A stretch of 33,304 nucleotides of DNA from an uncultured Prevotella sp. (GCA_900543975.1 UQTI01000033.1:1-33304), one strand, 5' to 3'; positions 16,363-25,080 are shown, counted from the first letter of the stretch. Made by a program: numbers and translations. The notes: a model not told the origin generated them from the letters alone.

Positions 16363-17745
16363 TTAATGTTGTTTTGTCTTTCTTGCGTAGGTCGTGGTAA
16401 TGTCCGAAGCCACGTCCGGAGCCACGTCCCGAGCCACAACAGATATTATAGTTCCTTGTTCCACTTGCGTCATTATAACCTCGCCATTGATGAGCGTTTT
16501 GGGATCTCTTACAATCTTGCCTTCTTTCGTTGTTGTTATGCTGTAGCCACGTTTTAGGAGCAGGGTGGGGTCAAGCATTTCGGTTCGTTTGGTAAGCATT
16601 TCGAGCTTGTGGCGTTGTGCCTGCGTGTTTATAGGTGCTTTTATCCTCAGCAACGTATGTAACTGTTCGAGATGGTGTTTGTTGTTGATGAGCGATTGCT
16701 TAGACGCAAATGTGGCTCTGTCTGCCAAAGCTTTTAGCCGGTTACCTTGCTTAACCGTGAAGAGCGATGCTAACGACGTGAAGGTTGCTGTCGTGTGTTT
16801 AAGTCGTTGTTGTTCCGCTGTTAGCAAGTCTTTGACGTGTTTGCTGATGCTGTTGCGCGCGTTTTCAACCACAGCAAGCGTGCGGCAGAGGTTGTCTACG
16901 AGTAATGTAGCTGCTGCTGTCGGCGTCTTTACGCTTGTGTTTGCAATAATGTCGAGCACGCTCTCGTCGCGGTTGTGACCTATGCCTGTTATTATTGGTA
17001 ACGGAAAGTTTGCCACGTTTTCTGCCAATCTTAAGGTGTCGAAGCCCGAAAGGTCGCTTGTGGCTCCTCCGCCACGAATGACCACGACCACGTCAAACTG
17101 TTGCTCTTCCATCATTATGTGGTCAAGGGCGCTTACCACGCTGTCTTCAACGCCGTCGCCTTGCATGATTGCAGGAAATAGAGTGACGTTAAACTGCAGC
17201 CCCATGTCGTTCTGCAACAGTTGGTGACAGAAATCGTCATAGCCAGCTGCTCCGCTACTTGATATTACAGCAATGTTTTGTGCAAACATGGGTATGGTAA
17301 GTTCTTTCTGAAGGTCGATAACACCCTCCTTTTGCAACTCTTCAATAATCTCCTTGCGTCGGCGTGCCATGTCGCCCATGGTGTATTCGGGGTTGATGTC
17401 TGCCACGATCCATGCAAAGCCGTAGGCTTCATGAAAGTTGGGCCGCACACACAGCATGACCTTCATTCCCTTGTGCAACTGTTGGCCTGTGATGCGTTCA
17501 AACCGTGGTCTTATAATGCTCCATGTGTTTGCCCAACACTTGGCTGAAGCACGGGCCACAGGGGTGTTGTTGAGAGGTTCCTTCTGCACCAGTTCCATGT
17601 AGCAATGACCACGCACCTCGCGCACTTCTGATAGCTCCGCTTCAACCCAATAAGTACCGGGCATGTCTATGGCAATGACCTGTGACACAAGGGCGTTAAG
17701 CTCATATAGTGTGAGCGCTTTTGTGTGTAAAGGCGATGTGCTCAT
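16363..17745 (-). CDS. xseA: exonuclease VII large subunit
   Basis: XseA is the catalytic subunit of exonuclease VII. The 460 residues begin with an OB-fold DNA-binding domain (about 10-115: TYWVEAELSEV...HCYMELV...MKVMLCVRPNFHEAYG). The nuclease core follows, with VVVIRGGGATSDLSGFD (220-236), GIGHNRDESVLDIIA (254-268) and KTPTAAATLLV (273-283). A long coiled coil makes up the C-terminal third. The extreme C-terminus has a short repeat, DVAPDVASD. It starts 10 bases after the S8 peptidase stop and precedes xseB, so the three genes form one operon. Confidence 0.93.
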   Translation of the reverse strand: MSTSPLHTKALTLYELNALVSQVIAIDMPGTYWVEAELSEVREVRGHCYMELVQKEPLNNTPVARASAKCWANTWSIIRPRFERITGQQLHKGMKVMLCVRPNFHEAYGFAWIVADINPEYTMGDMARRRKEIIEELQKEGVIDLQKELTIPMFAQNIAVISSSGAAGYDDFCHQLLQNDMGLQFNVTLFPAIMQGDGVEDSVVSALDHIMMEEQQFDVVVVIRGGGATSDLSGFDTLRLAENVANFPLPIITGIGHNRDESVLDIIANTSVKTPTAAATLLVDNLCRTLAVVENARNSISKHVKDLLTAEQQRLKHTTATFTSLASLFTVKQGNRLKALADRATFASKQSLINNKHHLEQLHTLLRIKAPINTQAQRHKLEMLTKRTEMLDPTLLLKRGYSITTTKEGKIVRDPKTLINGEVIMTQVEQGTIISVVARDVAPDVASDITTTYARKTKQH

Positions 17746-17755
17746 AACGATTTTT

Positions 17756-19198
17756 TTATTCCATAAGGTTTAGTCCTGACCCCTTAATGTAAGCCTCCCA
17801 AAAGTCGGGAATGCCATATCCAAAGATGTTGTCAGGATACTCGTAACGGTCGGCCGACTCGTGTACAATTTTTATTATCTGCTTTGCTGTGCAATGGGGT
17901 AGAGCTTGCCACAGACAAGCTACCATGCCGCATGTTACAGGCGATGCGAACGAAGTGCCGTTGCCGCGTGTTATCTGTCCGTTGCCTTTTATTAAGGCAC
18001 ACTCGTGGCCCAAGGCCATGACATCAGGTTTTATACGTCCGTCGACCGTGTTGCCCACGGAGCTGAAAAGGGCATTCATGCTGTCGCGCTGAAGGGCCCC
18101 CACGGTCAGTATGTTGTCGGCATCGGCAGGAACCGTGATCTTCTTCCAATGGTTTGCTCCATCGTTTCCGGCGCTGTTTGTAAGCACAATGCCTTTGTCT
18201 GCCAACATGGAAGCTGTGCGTGAGATAAGTGCCGTGTGTCCGTTGAGTTGGCGATAGGTATGGCTTGTAGCTTTATAATCAAAATCATGATAACCCAAAG
18301 ACGAGTTTATAATGTCTACGCCCACAGAGTCGGCAAATTCGGCAGCAGCTGCCCAATAGTCTTCTTCTGCTTCGCTTTCCGTTGGTCCGAACTCGCTTCT
18401 TAGGAGCCAGAAAGACGCTTCGGGAGCCGTGCCGATCATTCGGCCCGGTTGGTTTGTTGCCATGCATGAGAGCACGGCGGTGCCATGGTCGAGTTCTCTG
18501 TAGACGTTGTCGGTGGCAGGAAATGTGAAATTGTGTGCGCCTAAGATATTTATATTTTTGAGCAAAGGCATTCGGTCTACATTCATGAATCCTCCGTCAA
18601 TAATGGCAATGGTCATTCCTTTGCCCCTGTAGCCAGCCTCATGTAGTTTCACGCCGTTGAGCATTTTTATCTGCATGAGAGCATCGCCATACGCGTTTTC
18701 TCTGTTTATAGCTGTTGTGTCTTTTTCTATCTTGAGACAGGTGCCAGTCTCTATAGAGTCGGGCACGACATAGACTCTTCGCACGCTTTTGACAAAGGGC
18801 AACAGTTCTATGTTTCTAACTTTCTTCTCTATGTTTCCAACCTTCTGATCTATATTTCCGTCGTTTGAGTCGTTTCCCACTCTTATGAGCAATGTGTTGT
18901 TCCATTTGCTCTTGCTTATTGTTGTAACTCCCTGTTTCTGCACTTCCTCAATGTAGTAAGGGTTTATTGGAAGGTCGGTAGAATCGGGTTCAATCTTTTG
19001 TTTAGCGCGACGCTGAAGAGCTTTCTCTGACAGATAAATATCGGGATGAGAAAGCGAGTAGGGCGTTCCTTTTTTGTCTTTTAGTGTCACACGGAACAGC
19101 GTGCATTTGCCACCGGGGAACGCTATTTTTTTCGCGGCTCCAGCGTTTGCGCATACGAGTGTCATGATGGCACTTATGAGAAGAGTTCTTATTGTCAT
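17756..19198 (-). CDS. secreted S8 (subtilisin-like) serine peptidase
   Basis: This exported peptidase has an N-terminal signal peptide (about 1-22, MTIRTLLISAIMTLVCANAGAA). The catalytic triad is complete: Asp201 (AIIDGGF), His238 (LDHGTAV) and Ser416 (GNGTSFASPV). The oxyanion Asn lies in LTNSAGNDG. The N-terminal 150 residues form a domain often seen in Bacteroidetes S8 proteins. Within it, residues 115-131 hold a heptad-like repeat (NIDQKVG, NIEKKVR, NIE) encoded by a 21-base DNA repeat, probably a local expansion. The 480-residue protein has no C-terminal sorting domain visible. The neighbours xseA and xseB have unrelated roles, so the operon may be a matter of position only. Substrate unknown. 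Confidence 0.9.
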   Translation of the reverse strand: MTIRTLLISAIMTLVCANAGAAKKIAFPGGKCTLFRVTLKDKKGTPYSLSHPDIYLSEKALQRRAKQKIEPDSTDLPINPYYIEEVQKQGVTTISKSKWNNTLLIRVGNDSNDGNIDQKVGNIEKKVRNIELLPFVKSVRRVYVVPDSIETGTCLKIEKDTTAINRENAYGDALMQIKMLNGVKLHEAGYRGKGMTIAIIDGGFMNVDRMPLLKNINILGAHNFTFPATDNVYRELDHGTAVLSCMATNQPGRMIGTAPEASFWLLRSEFGPTESEAEEDYWAAAAEFADSVGVDIINSSLGYHDFDYKATSHTYRQLNGHTALISRTASMLADKGIVLTNSAGNDGANHWKKITVPADADNILTVGALQRDSMNALFSSVGNTVDGRIKPDVMALGHECALIKGNGQITRGNGTSFASPVTCGMVACLWQALPHCTAKQIIKIVHESADRYEYPDNIFGYGIPDFWEAYIKGSGLNLME

Positions 19199-19265
19199 AA
19201 ATCTTGTTTTTTTATTAATGTAACGCCTGCTTCAAGGTTTTTTCTTAATGTATAGAACTTCTTTT

Positions 19266-20573
19266 TCAAATAGAAGCTTTGTCCTTCAAGTAAGTGAGGA
19301 GATCAGCCACAACATAGCTGCTGCCCCCTATAAACACAAAATCGTTTGTCTCAGCATCATTCATAGCCTTTTCGTAAGCCTCGCCAACCGATTGGAACGT
19401 TAGGCCTTTAAGATTGTGATGCATGGCTTTCTCAGCAACTGTAGCTACAGGTGTTGCTCTTTTGCATTGTGCCTGTGTGAAATAGAATGAGGCGTTTCTT
19501 GGCAACATGTCCATCACGGCATCTATATCCTTGTCGTCAACCATCCCGAACACAATGCGGCATGTGTTGCATGGTTGACATTTTATCTGGTGGCTAAGAT
19601 ACTGCCATCCGCCTGCGTTATGGCCTGTGTCACAAACCACGAGCGGCGAGGTCTGGAGTTTCTGCCAGCGTCCCTGCAGTCCTGTCGTCTCGCAAACATC
19701 TGCAAGTCCTTGACGCACGCTCTCCTTGTTTTTTATCACGCCCATCTTCATCAACTGATCAACGGCACACAGGATGGTGTTTGTGTTGCGCTTTTGATAT
19801 TCGCCGCCAAGTTCGCCATGTAAGGTGCCAAAATGGCGCGTGTCATAGTTTATGCCACCTCCATCAAGAGGTTTACAGTTTAGCACCTCTCTGTTGTCTT
19901 TATCTTCCGCAAACGTTATTGGCGCGTTCTTGTCTTTTGCCTTTTGTTCAAAAACGGGACGTGTCTCTTCTGTCGTTTCACCTATTACCACAGGCACGTT
20001 GTTCTTTATTATGCCTGCCTTCTCGTTGGCTATTGCTGCTAAGGTATTGCCCAAGAACTGTGTGTGGTCAAAGCTTATGTTCGTTATTATGCCAAGAATG
20101 GGGGTTATGATATTAGTGCAGTCGAGTCGACCGCCGAGCCCTACCTCTATAATGGCAATGTCTACCCCTTGTTCTTCAAAATATTTGAAGGCGAGAGCTG
20201 TCGTGAGCTCAAAGAACGAGGGATGCAGAGGTTCAAAGAACGGTCGCTCCTCTTCAACAAACTTTATTACTCGCTCCTCGCTTATGCACAGTCCGTTAAC
20301 GCGTATGCGCTCCCGAAAGTCGATGAGGTGAGGCGAGGTGTAAAGCCCAACCTTGTAGCCTTCCTTCTGCAGAATGGCAGCCAGCGAGTGAGAGCATGAA
20401 CCCTTTCCGTTGGTTCCTGCCACATGAATGGTCTTGTAGCTCTGGTGTGGGTTGTTGAAGTGGTTGTCAAGGGCTATGGTGTTGTAAAGCCCTTCTTTAT
20501 ATGCCGCCGCACCTATGTGCTCAAATACAGGTGTTGCGTTAAAGAGATAATTTATCGTTTCGGCGTAAGTCAT
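19266..20573 (-). CDS. folC: folylpolyglutamate / dihydrofolate synthase
   Basis: FolC adds glutamate to dihydropteroate and/or folates with ATP in the cytosol. The 435-residue protein starts at the ATG at 20573 (MTYAETINYLFN). A TTG seven codons upstream is less likely. The Mur-ligase-type P-loop is GTNGKGS at 53-59. YTSPHLIDFRERIRVNG is the folate-binding signature, IIEVGLGGRLDCTNI follows, and the C-terminal domain has CDTGHNAGG. Bacteroidetes usually carry one bifunctional FolC, so both activities are plausible. It is preceded by a long hairpin at the end of dnaJ and is followed by the S8-xse operon after 67 bases without an obvious promoter, so read-through is possible. Confidence 0.92.
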   Translation of the reverse strand: MTYAETINYLFNATPVFEHIGAAAYKEGLYNTIALDNHFNNPHQSYKTIHVAGTNGKGSCSHSLAAILQKEGYKVGLYTSPHLIDFRERIRVNGLCISEERVIKFVEEERPFFEPLHPSFFELTTALAFKYFEEQGVDIAIIEVGLGGRLDCTNIITPILGIITNISFDHTQFLGNTLAAIANEKAGIIKNNVPVVIGETTEETRPVFEQKAKDKNAPITFAEDKDNREVLNCKPLDGGGINYDTRHFGTLHGELGGEYQKRNTNTILCAVDQLMKMGVIKNKESVRQGLADVCETTGLQGRWQKLQTSPLVVCDTGHNAGGWQYLSHQIKCQPCNTCRIVFGMVDDKDIDAVMDMLPRNASFYFTQAQCKRATPVATVAEKAMHHNLKGLTFQSVGEAYEKAMNDAETNDFVFIGGSSYVVADLLTYLKDKASI

Positions 20574-20619
20574 TGTCTTGTTGTAAATTGTCAATTATAA
20601 TTCAATGTAATGTACAAAC

Positions 20620-20692
20620 AAAGGGGAATTGGTTCCATTGTCTGTCGTTTGTCTTATAGCGAGATGACAGACATGAGAACAAATTCCCCTTT
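20620..20692 (-). terminator. long hairpin after dnaJ
   Basis: The outer arms AAAGGGGAATT (20620-20630) and AATTCCCCTTT (20682-20692) pair perfectly over 11 bases and continue with GTTC/GAAC. An inner stem GTCTGTC/GACAGAC (20640-20646 and 20666-20672) completes a 73-base structure. It lies 12 bases past the dnaJ stop and before folC. It looks like a terminator or processing site, but a T-tract is weak on both sides. Confidence 0.7.
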
Positions 20693-20704
20693 CTATGGCT
20701 AATG

Positions 20705-21868
20705 TTAATTGAAATAGTTCTTGAACTTGTCAAAAATCGACTTCTTCGTCTCTTTGTCGCCCTTGAAATTCTCGTTGTCGCGCAAGCCCTCAATGGCCTT
20801 GTGCTCTTCCTTGGTGAGCGTCTTCGGTATGAACACGCTTATGTTGACAACGAGATCGCCCGTGCCACGTCCGTAACCTTGAACGGCGGGCAGGCCTTTG
20901 CCGCGCAGACGAAGCGTTTTGCCTGGCTGTGTGCCAGGTTCAATCTTTATCTTTACGTTGGTTCCGTCGATGGTAGGAATTTCTACTGTGCCGCCAAGAA
21001 TGGCTGTCGGAATGTCCAGCAAGAGGTTGTAGATGACGTCGTTGCCGTCGCGCACGAAAATGTCGTTTGGTTCCTCGGCAATGTAAACCTGAATGTCTCC
21101 GTTGATGCCGTTGTGAGGACCTGCGTTTCCTTTGCCGGGAACGTTTACGATCATGCCTTCAGCAACGCCTGCAGGAATTTTTACCTCAACAACTTCATCG
21201 CCTTTGACAACGCCTGAACCGCCACACTTGTGACACTTGTTCTTTATAACCTTGCCTTCACCATGACATTCGGGACACTCTGTTTGAGTCTGCATGATGC
21301 CAAGCATGGTTCTAACGGTCTTTGTCACAACGCCTGAGCCGCCACATTTGAGACAGGTCTCAGCTGCGCTACCTGCCTCGGCTCCAGAACCGTGACAGTC
21401 GGGACAAGCCACGTCTTTCTTGACCTTAAACTTCTTGGTCGTGCCAGAGGCAATTTCCTGCAATGTGAGAGTAACCTTTATGCGCAGGTCTGAACCTCTA
21501 TATTGTGGAGCCTGACGCTGACCGCCACCACCTCCGAAGCCGCCGAACCCTCCGAAGCCGCCGTGGCCTCCAAAGATGTCGCCAAACATAGAGAAGATGT
21601 CTTCGTTAGAGAATCCGCCGCCGCCGAATCCGCCGAATCCACCGCCTGGAGCATCAAATCCAAACTGGTCATATTGCTGACGCTTTTGCGGATCATGCAA
21701 CACGTCATAGGCTTCTGCTGCCTCCTTGAATTTTTCTTCAGCTTCTTTGTTGCCGGGGTTGCGGTCGGGGTGATATTTGATAGCAATCTTTCTATATGCT
21801 TTCTTTATCTCATCGTCTGTGGCACTTTTGCTTACGCCAAGCACCTCATAGTAGTCTCTCTTCGCCAT
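20705..21868 (-). CDS. dnaJ: chaperone DnaJ
   Basis: This cytosolic Hsp40 stimulates DnaK ATPase activity and delivers unfolded clients. The 387-residue protein has every class I feature: a J domain with HPD at 33-35, a Gly/Phe-rich linker (about 75-117), and four zinc-binding CxxCxGxG repeats with cysteines 155/158, 172/175, 198/201 and 212/215. The two C-terminal client-binding domains follow. It lies 79 bases after grpE on the same strand. The long hairpin just after its stop likely ends the grpE-dnaJ transcript. Confidence 0.97.
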   Translation of the reverse strand: MAKRDYYEVLGVSKSATDDEIKKAYRKIAIKYHPDRNPGNKEAEEKFKEAAEAYDVLHDPQKRQQYDQFGFDAPGGGFGGFGGGGFSNEDIFSMFGDIFGGHGGFGGFGGFGGGGGQRQAPQYRGSDLRIKVTLTLQEIASGTTKKFKVKKDVACPDCHGSGAEAGSAAETCLKCGGSGVVTKTVRTMLGIMQTQTECPECHGEGKVIKNKCHKCGGSGVVKGDEVVEVKIPAGVAEGMIVNVPGKGNAGPHNGINGDIQVYIAEEPNDIFVRDGNDVIYNLLLDIPTAILGGTVEIPTIDGTNVKIKIEPGTQPGKTLRLRGKGLPAVQGYGRGTGDLVVNISVFIPKTLTKEEHKAIEGLRDNENFKGDKETKKSIFDKFKNYFN

Positions 21869-21947
21869 TATTCTCTATGATAAATTAAAATATGGTTTTG
21901 ACAATTATCTATCTGCTGTGGATCTGTTCTCTTTTTTACCCACGTCG

Positions 21948-22529
21948 TTATTGACCCACGGCAACCTTGGCGTGGCGAATAACTTTGTCGTTAAGCTTAT
22001 AACCTGTTTGCACACAGTCAATAACCTTGCCTTTCTTGTCGTCGCCCATTCCTGGAACCATAGCAACGGCTTCGTGAAAGTCGACATCAAACTCTTTGTC
22101 GGCTGTATCAATCTTCTCAACACCCAGCCCCTTTAATGTCTTTACAAACTTGTTGAAGATAAGCTGCATGCCTTCCTTTATGGCTTTGGCGTCTTCTGTC
22201 TTGTCTGCAACTGCACGTTCAAAGTCGTCGAGGATGGGAAGAATGGCCTTTACTGTCGATTCTGCTCCATTAAGTATAAGATCGCTCTTCTCCTTGATCG
22301 CGCGCTTGCGATAGTTTTCAAACTCAGCAGCTTTGCGCAGATACTGGTCTTTCAGTTCGGCCAACTGTTTCTGTGCCTCAGTCAGCTGTTCCTCTACGCT
22401 AAGCTCCTTCTTGTTTTCAGCATGGTCCTGCTTTGTTTCTTCTGCGTTTGCGTTGTTGGTGTTTGTGTCAGCTACGTTTTGCTCGTTTGCCTCCTGTGAG
22501 GCATTTTTATTTTTGTTTTCTTCTTTCAT
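21948..22529 (-). CDS. grpE: nucleotide exchange factor GrpE
   Basis: GrpE releases ADP from DnaK and acts as a heat sensor in the chaperone cycle. The 193-residue protein begins with a disordered Asn/Glu/Lys-rich stretch (1-45). The long dimerising coiled coil follows (about 45-110), with the conserved EFENYRKRAIKEKSDL. The beta-wing domain ends GYKLNDKVIRHAKVAV, a family signature. The order grpE-dnaJ without dnaK is common in Bacteroidetes. I see no convincing TAnnTTTG promoter upstream, so a different control such as a heat-shock promoter is possible. Confidence 0.95.
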   Translation of the reverse strand: MKEENKNKNASQEANEQNVADTNTNNANAEETKQDHAENKKELSVEEQLTEAQKQLAELKDQYLRKAAEFENYRKRAIKEKSDLILNGAESTVKAILPILDDFERAVADKTEDAKAIKEGMQLIFNKFVKTLKGLGVEKIDTADKEFDVDFHEAVAMVPGMGDDKKGKVIDCVQTGYKLNDKVIRHAKVAVGQ

Positions 22530-22635
22530 GATTTCTTTTTTATATGATTGTTTTTATATATAAAGACATATAGCAAAAAGCTTGCCATCGTAGGTTTTTG
22601 TCTTTATTTCGCAATCATATAGTGGGTTTATGCAA

Positions 22636-22663
22636 GAGGATGTGCCAAAACTGACACATCCTC
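22636..22663. terminator. hairpin between grpE and ABC-F gene
   Basis: GAGGATGTGCCA (22636-22647) pairs with TGACACATCCTC (22652-22663) except for one internal mismatch, with a 4-base loop. It lies about 140 bases past the ABC-F stop and upstream of grpE. The arm AGGATGTGCCAAA is close to the arm AGGGTGTGTCAAA of the hairpin at 27572-27630, so they may belong to one repeat family. Confidence 0.6.
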
Positions 22664-22689
22664 CTCTATTTCCTTTAGTAGGTAAGAAA

Positions 22690-22746
22690 CCTGCTTTTTC
22701 TCTACTTTTTGTCTTATGCTTTTTCTCTACGTTTGTCTTACGGCGC
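22690..22746. repeat. 25-bp imperfect direct repeat
   Basis: The motif GCTTTTTCTCTAC followed by TTTGTCTTA occurs twice in tandem with a period of about 25 bases. It sits between the hairpin at 22636 and the ABC-F stop codon. No function is apparent. Confidence 0.5.
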
Positions 22747-22801
22747 AAGCATGTTGCCGTCATAAAACGTAAAAAGCTGTGTGTTGAAGCCAGGCACACA
22801 A

Positions 22802-24421
22802 TTAGTTCTTTGCATACATCTTCTCCTTCAGCTCCTTGATCTGAGGGTCGTAGATGTAGTCGTCATAATCCATGAGCTTGTCGATGGTGCCGTTGGGTGT
22901 AAGCTCTATAATGCGGTTAGAAACGGTCTGTATGAACTCATGGTCATGGCTTGAGAACAAGATGTTGCCTTTAAACTGTACCAGATTGTTGTTGAAAGCC
23001 TGAATGCTCTCAAGGTCAAGGTGGTTGGTCGGTGTGTCGAGAATCAGGCAGTTGGCGTTCTTCAGCTGCATGCGTGCAATCATACAACGCATCTTCTCGC
23101 CACCCGAGAGAACGTTAACCTTCTTCTGTACATCCTCGCCAGAGAACAACATGCGTCCGAGGTAACCCTTCATGGCAACCTCGTTGCCCACACCATACTG
23201 GCTAAGCCACTCCACGAGGTCTTTGTCGCTGTTGAAGAACTCGGTGTTGTCGAGTGGCAGGTAAGCTGTTGTTATGGTGACGCCCCACTTGTATGTGCCT
23301 GCATCGGCCTCGCGGTTGCCGTTGATGATCTCAAACAGGGCTGTCATGGCCTTGGGGTTATGGCTCAGGAACACCACCTTCTCGCCCTTCTCTATGTTGA
23401 AGCTCACGTTGTCGAACAGCACGGTGCCGTCGCTGTCGGTAGCCTTAAGGCCTTCAACCTCAAGAATCTGGTTGCCTGGCTCACGCTCCATCTGGAAGAT
23501 GATGCCGGGATATTTGCGGCTTGACGGACGTATTTCCTCCACGTTAAGCTTCTCAAGCATCTTCTTGCGGCTTGTTGTCTGCTTGCTTTTTGCCACGTTG
23601 GCAGAGAAACGGCGAATAAACTCCTCCAGCTCCTTACGCTTCTCTTCTGCTTTCTGGCGTTGGTTCTGAGCCTGGCGCAGGGCAAGCTGTGAGCTCTCAT
23701 ACCAGAACGAGTAGTTGCCTGCAAACACGGTAACCTTGCCAAAGTCGATATCAACGGTCTGTGTGCTTACAGAGTCGAGGAAGTGACGGTCGTGGCTCAC
23801 CACGAGAACGGTCTGCTCAACGTTGCTCAGATACTCCTCGAGCCATTGCACGGTGTCGAGGTCAAGGTCGTTGGTAGGCTCGTCGAGCAACAGGTTGTCG
23901 GGGTTGCCAAAGAGAGCTTTGGCAAGCATCACGCGCACCTTCTCGTTGTTTGAAAGCTCCGACATCATCTTGTAGTGCATGTCTTCCTTGATGCCAAGGT
24001 TCGACAGCATCTGTGCGGCGTTGCTTTCAGCTTCCCAGCCGTCCATCTCGGCAAATTTCTCTTCGAGCTCAGCAGCACGGTTGCCGTCGGCTTCTGTCAT
24101 CTCTGTTTTCGAATAGAGAGCTTCGCGTTCTTTCATGTTCTCCCAGAGAGGGGCGTGGCCCATGAGCACGGTGTCGAGCACGCTATAGGCGTCATATTTG
24201 AAGTGGTCCTGCTCCAACACGGAGAGGCGCTCGCCGGGACCAAGCTCTATGGAACCCTTGTTGGGCTCAAGGTCGCCGCTGATGGCACGGAGAAGGGTCG
24301 ACTTGCCCGCTCCGTTAGCACCAATGACACCATAAATGTTTCCGGGAGTGAATTTGATGTTTACATCCTTGTACAGAACTCGTTTGCCAAACTGAATGGC
24401 CAAGTTGGTAACTGTAATCAT
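22802..24421 (-). CDS. ABC-F family ATPase (YbiT-like), one degenerate site
   Basis: This soluble protein has two fused ABC domains and no membrane segments, as in ABC-F ribosome-associated factors. In domain 1, Walker A GANGAGKST (34-42) and Walker B with Asp180-Glu181 are intact, but the signature reads LSNNE (156-160). The linker (about 245-300) is basic and helical. In domain 2 the signature LSGGE (438-442) is intact, but Walker A is SHNPKAMTA (353-361) and the Walker B glutamate is replaced by Thr463. Therefore one composite ATP site keeps all motifs and the other has lost all three. The role is probably ribosome-related quality control rather than transport. It has its own promoter and is transcribed alone. 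Confidence 0.88.
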   Translation of the reverse strand: MITVTNLAIQFGKRVLYKDVNIKFTPGNIYGVIGANGAGKSTLLRAISGDLEPNKGSIELGPGERLSVLEQDHFKYDAYSVLDTVLMGHAPLWENMKEREALYSKTEMTEADGNRAAELEEKFAEMDGWEAESNAAQMLSNLGIKEDMHYKMMSELSNNEKVRVMLAKALFGNPDNLLLDEPTNDLDLDTVQWLEEYLSNVEQTVLVVSHDRHFLDSVSTQTVDIDFGKVTVFAGNYSFWYESSQLALRQAQNQRQKAEEKRKELEEFIRRFSANVAKSKQTTSRKKMLEKLNVEEIRPSSRKYPGIIFQMEREPGNQILEVEGLKATDSDGTVLFDNVSFNIEKGEKVVFLSHNPKAMTALFEIINGNREADAGTYKWGVTITTAYLPLDNTEFFNSDKDLVEWLSQYGVGNEVAMKGYLGRMLFSGEDVQKKVNVLSGGEKMRCMIARMQLKNANCLILDTPTNHLDLESIQAFNNNLVQFKGNILFSSHDHEFIQTVSNRIIELTPNGTIDKLMDYDDYIYDPQIKELKEKMYAKN

Positions 24422-24509
24422 TACTGAAAATCCTTTATCTTAATGTTTAAACAATTATCTTTTTGTGTCGTCTTGAAAACATTTCAAGAAGCTTGCCAAA
24501 AATCGGATG

Positions 24510-24517
24510 CAAAGTTA
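24510..24517 (-). promoter_or_regulatory. likely ABC-F gene -7 element
   Basis: CAAAGTTA at 24510-24517 reads TAACTTTG on the minus strand, a good -7 element about 89 bases before the ABC-F ATG. No clear TTTG is seen 20 bases further upstream, so the call rests on the -7 element alone. Confidence 0.45.
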
Positions 24518-24565
24518 CAAAAATTAAGTGAGAAAAGAAAATTATTTTGTGAAATATCAGCTAAT

Positions 24566-24761
24566 TAGTGACGGTAAAAAAATAAATTGGTATGGTTTGA
24601 GCTTTATATTTTTGAGCTATTTTTCTCACTCGAAGAGGGAGTGTAGCGGGCTACACGACCGATGAGAGGGAGGAAAATAGCCAAAAAGATAAAGCAGATA
24701 CCATCTATATATGATACATATTTCTCTCAAATCGTACCAAGTTGTTTTTTTAGCGTCACTA
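24566..24761. mobile_element. 196-bp palindromic MITE-like element
   Basis: The 27-base ends at 24566-24592 and 24735-24761 are inverted repeats matching at 24 of 27 positions (outermost TAGTGACG / CGTCACTA). Inside them a second set of arms, GCTTTAT...GCTATTTT on the left and AAAATAGC...ATAAAGC on the right, continues the pairing. The tip is a GTGTAGC-GG-GCTACAC hairpin. The element has no coding capacity. It occupies most of the 383-base gap between two divergent minus-strand transcription units. Termini ending in TA would suit an IS630-type target, but no flanking duplication is certain. It could instead be a structured RNA. Confidence 0.6.
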
Positions 24762-24769
24762 CAAAAAAA

Positions 24770-24815
24770 GAAGACGTTAGCATCTTCCTTGTTGACAAAG
24801 GTTGCTAACGTCTTC
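24770..24815 (-). terminator. terminator of the YtxH operon
   Basis: GAAGACGTTAGCA (24770-24782) and TGCTAACGTCTTC (24803-24815) pair perfectly over 13 bases, with a small CCTT/AAGG inner stem. On the minus strand the hairpin is followed by a run of seven Ts (complement of 24763-24769). It overlaps the stop codon of the last gene of the operon. Confidence 0.9.
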
Positions 24816-25080
24816 CTCCTTTAAATTTACGGTAAAGCTTCCATCCGAGAATCAGCCCGTCTAAAACTCCCGACCCAATGTTTACCATGTTTATCATTCT
24901 CTGAACAGGTGTCTTGGGGGTGTGTCTGTCTTCCTTATGGAACAGGTCGCTCCATAATTTGCCTATGCGCTTCTCGTCGTCGTGTATGCTTTGCCGCACC
25001 TCGTCCTTGTAGCTTTCAATCTCTTCGAGCGTGCAGAAGGTGCGTTGCTGTGTGCTGTCGTTAGTTGCTTTTAATTCCAT
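24805..25080 (-). CDS. 91-residue envelope-associated small protein
   Basis: I do not recognise the family. The first 60 residues are charged and helical (EEIESYKDEVRQSIHDDEKRIGKLWSDLFHKED). A short moderately hydrophobic stretch follows (about 64-82, MVNIGSGVLDGLILGWKLY), and the tail is basic (RKFKGGRR). It is third in an operon after a YtxH-like protein and a holin-X-like membrane protein. This order resembles E. coli yqjD-yqjE-yqjK, where the third gene also encodes a small charged protein of about this size. Homology to YqjK is not established. The stop codon lies inside a strong terminator. Confidence 0.75.
   Translation of the reverse strand: MELKATNDSTQQRTFCTLEEIESYKDEVRQSIHDDEKRIGKLWSDLFHKEDRHTPKTPVQRMINMVNIGSGVLDGLILGWKLYRKFKGGRR

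Noticed and set aside
20574..20594. TTG start of folC
   Set aside because: The ATG at 20573 gives the normal FolC N-terminus.
22554..22799. 81-codon minus frame between grpE and the ABC-F gene
   Set aside because: It spans a hairpin and a direct repeat and has no domain.
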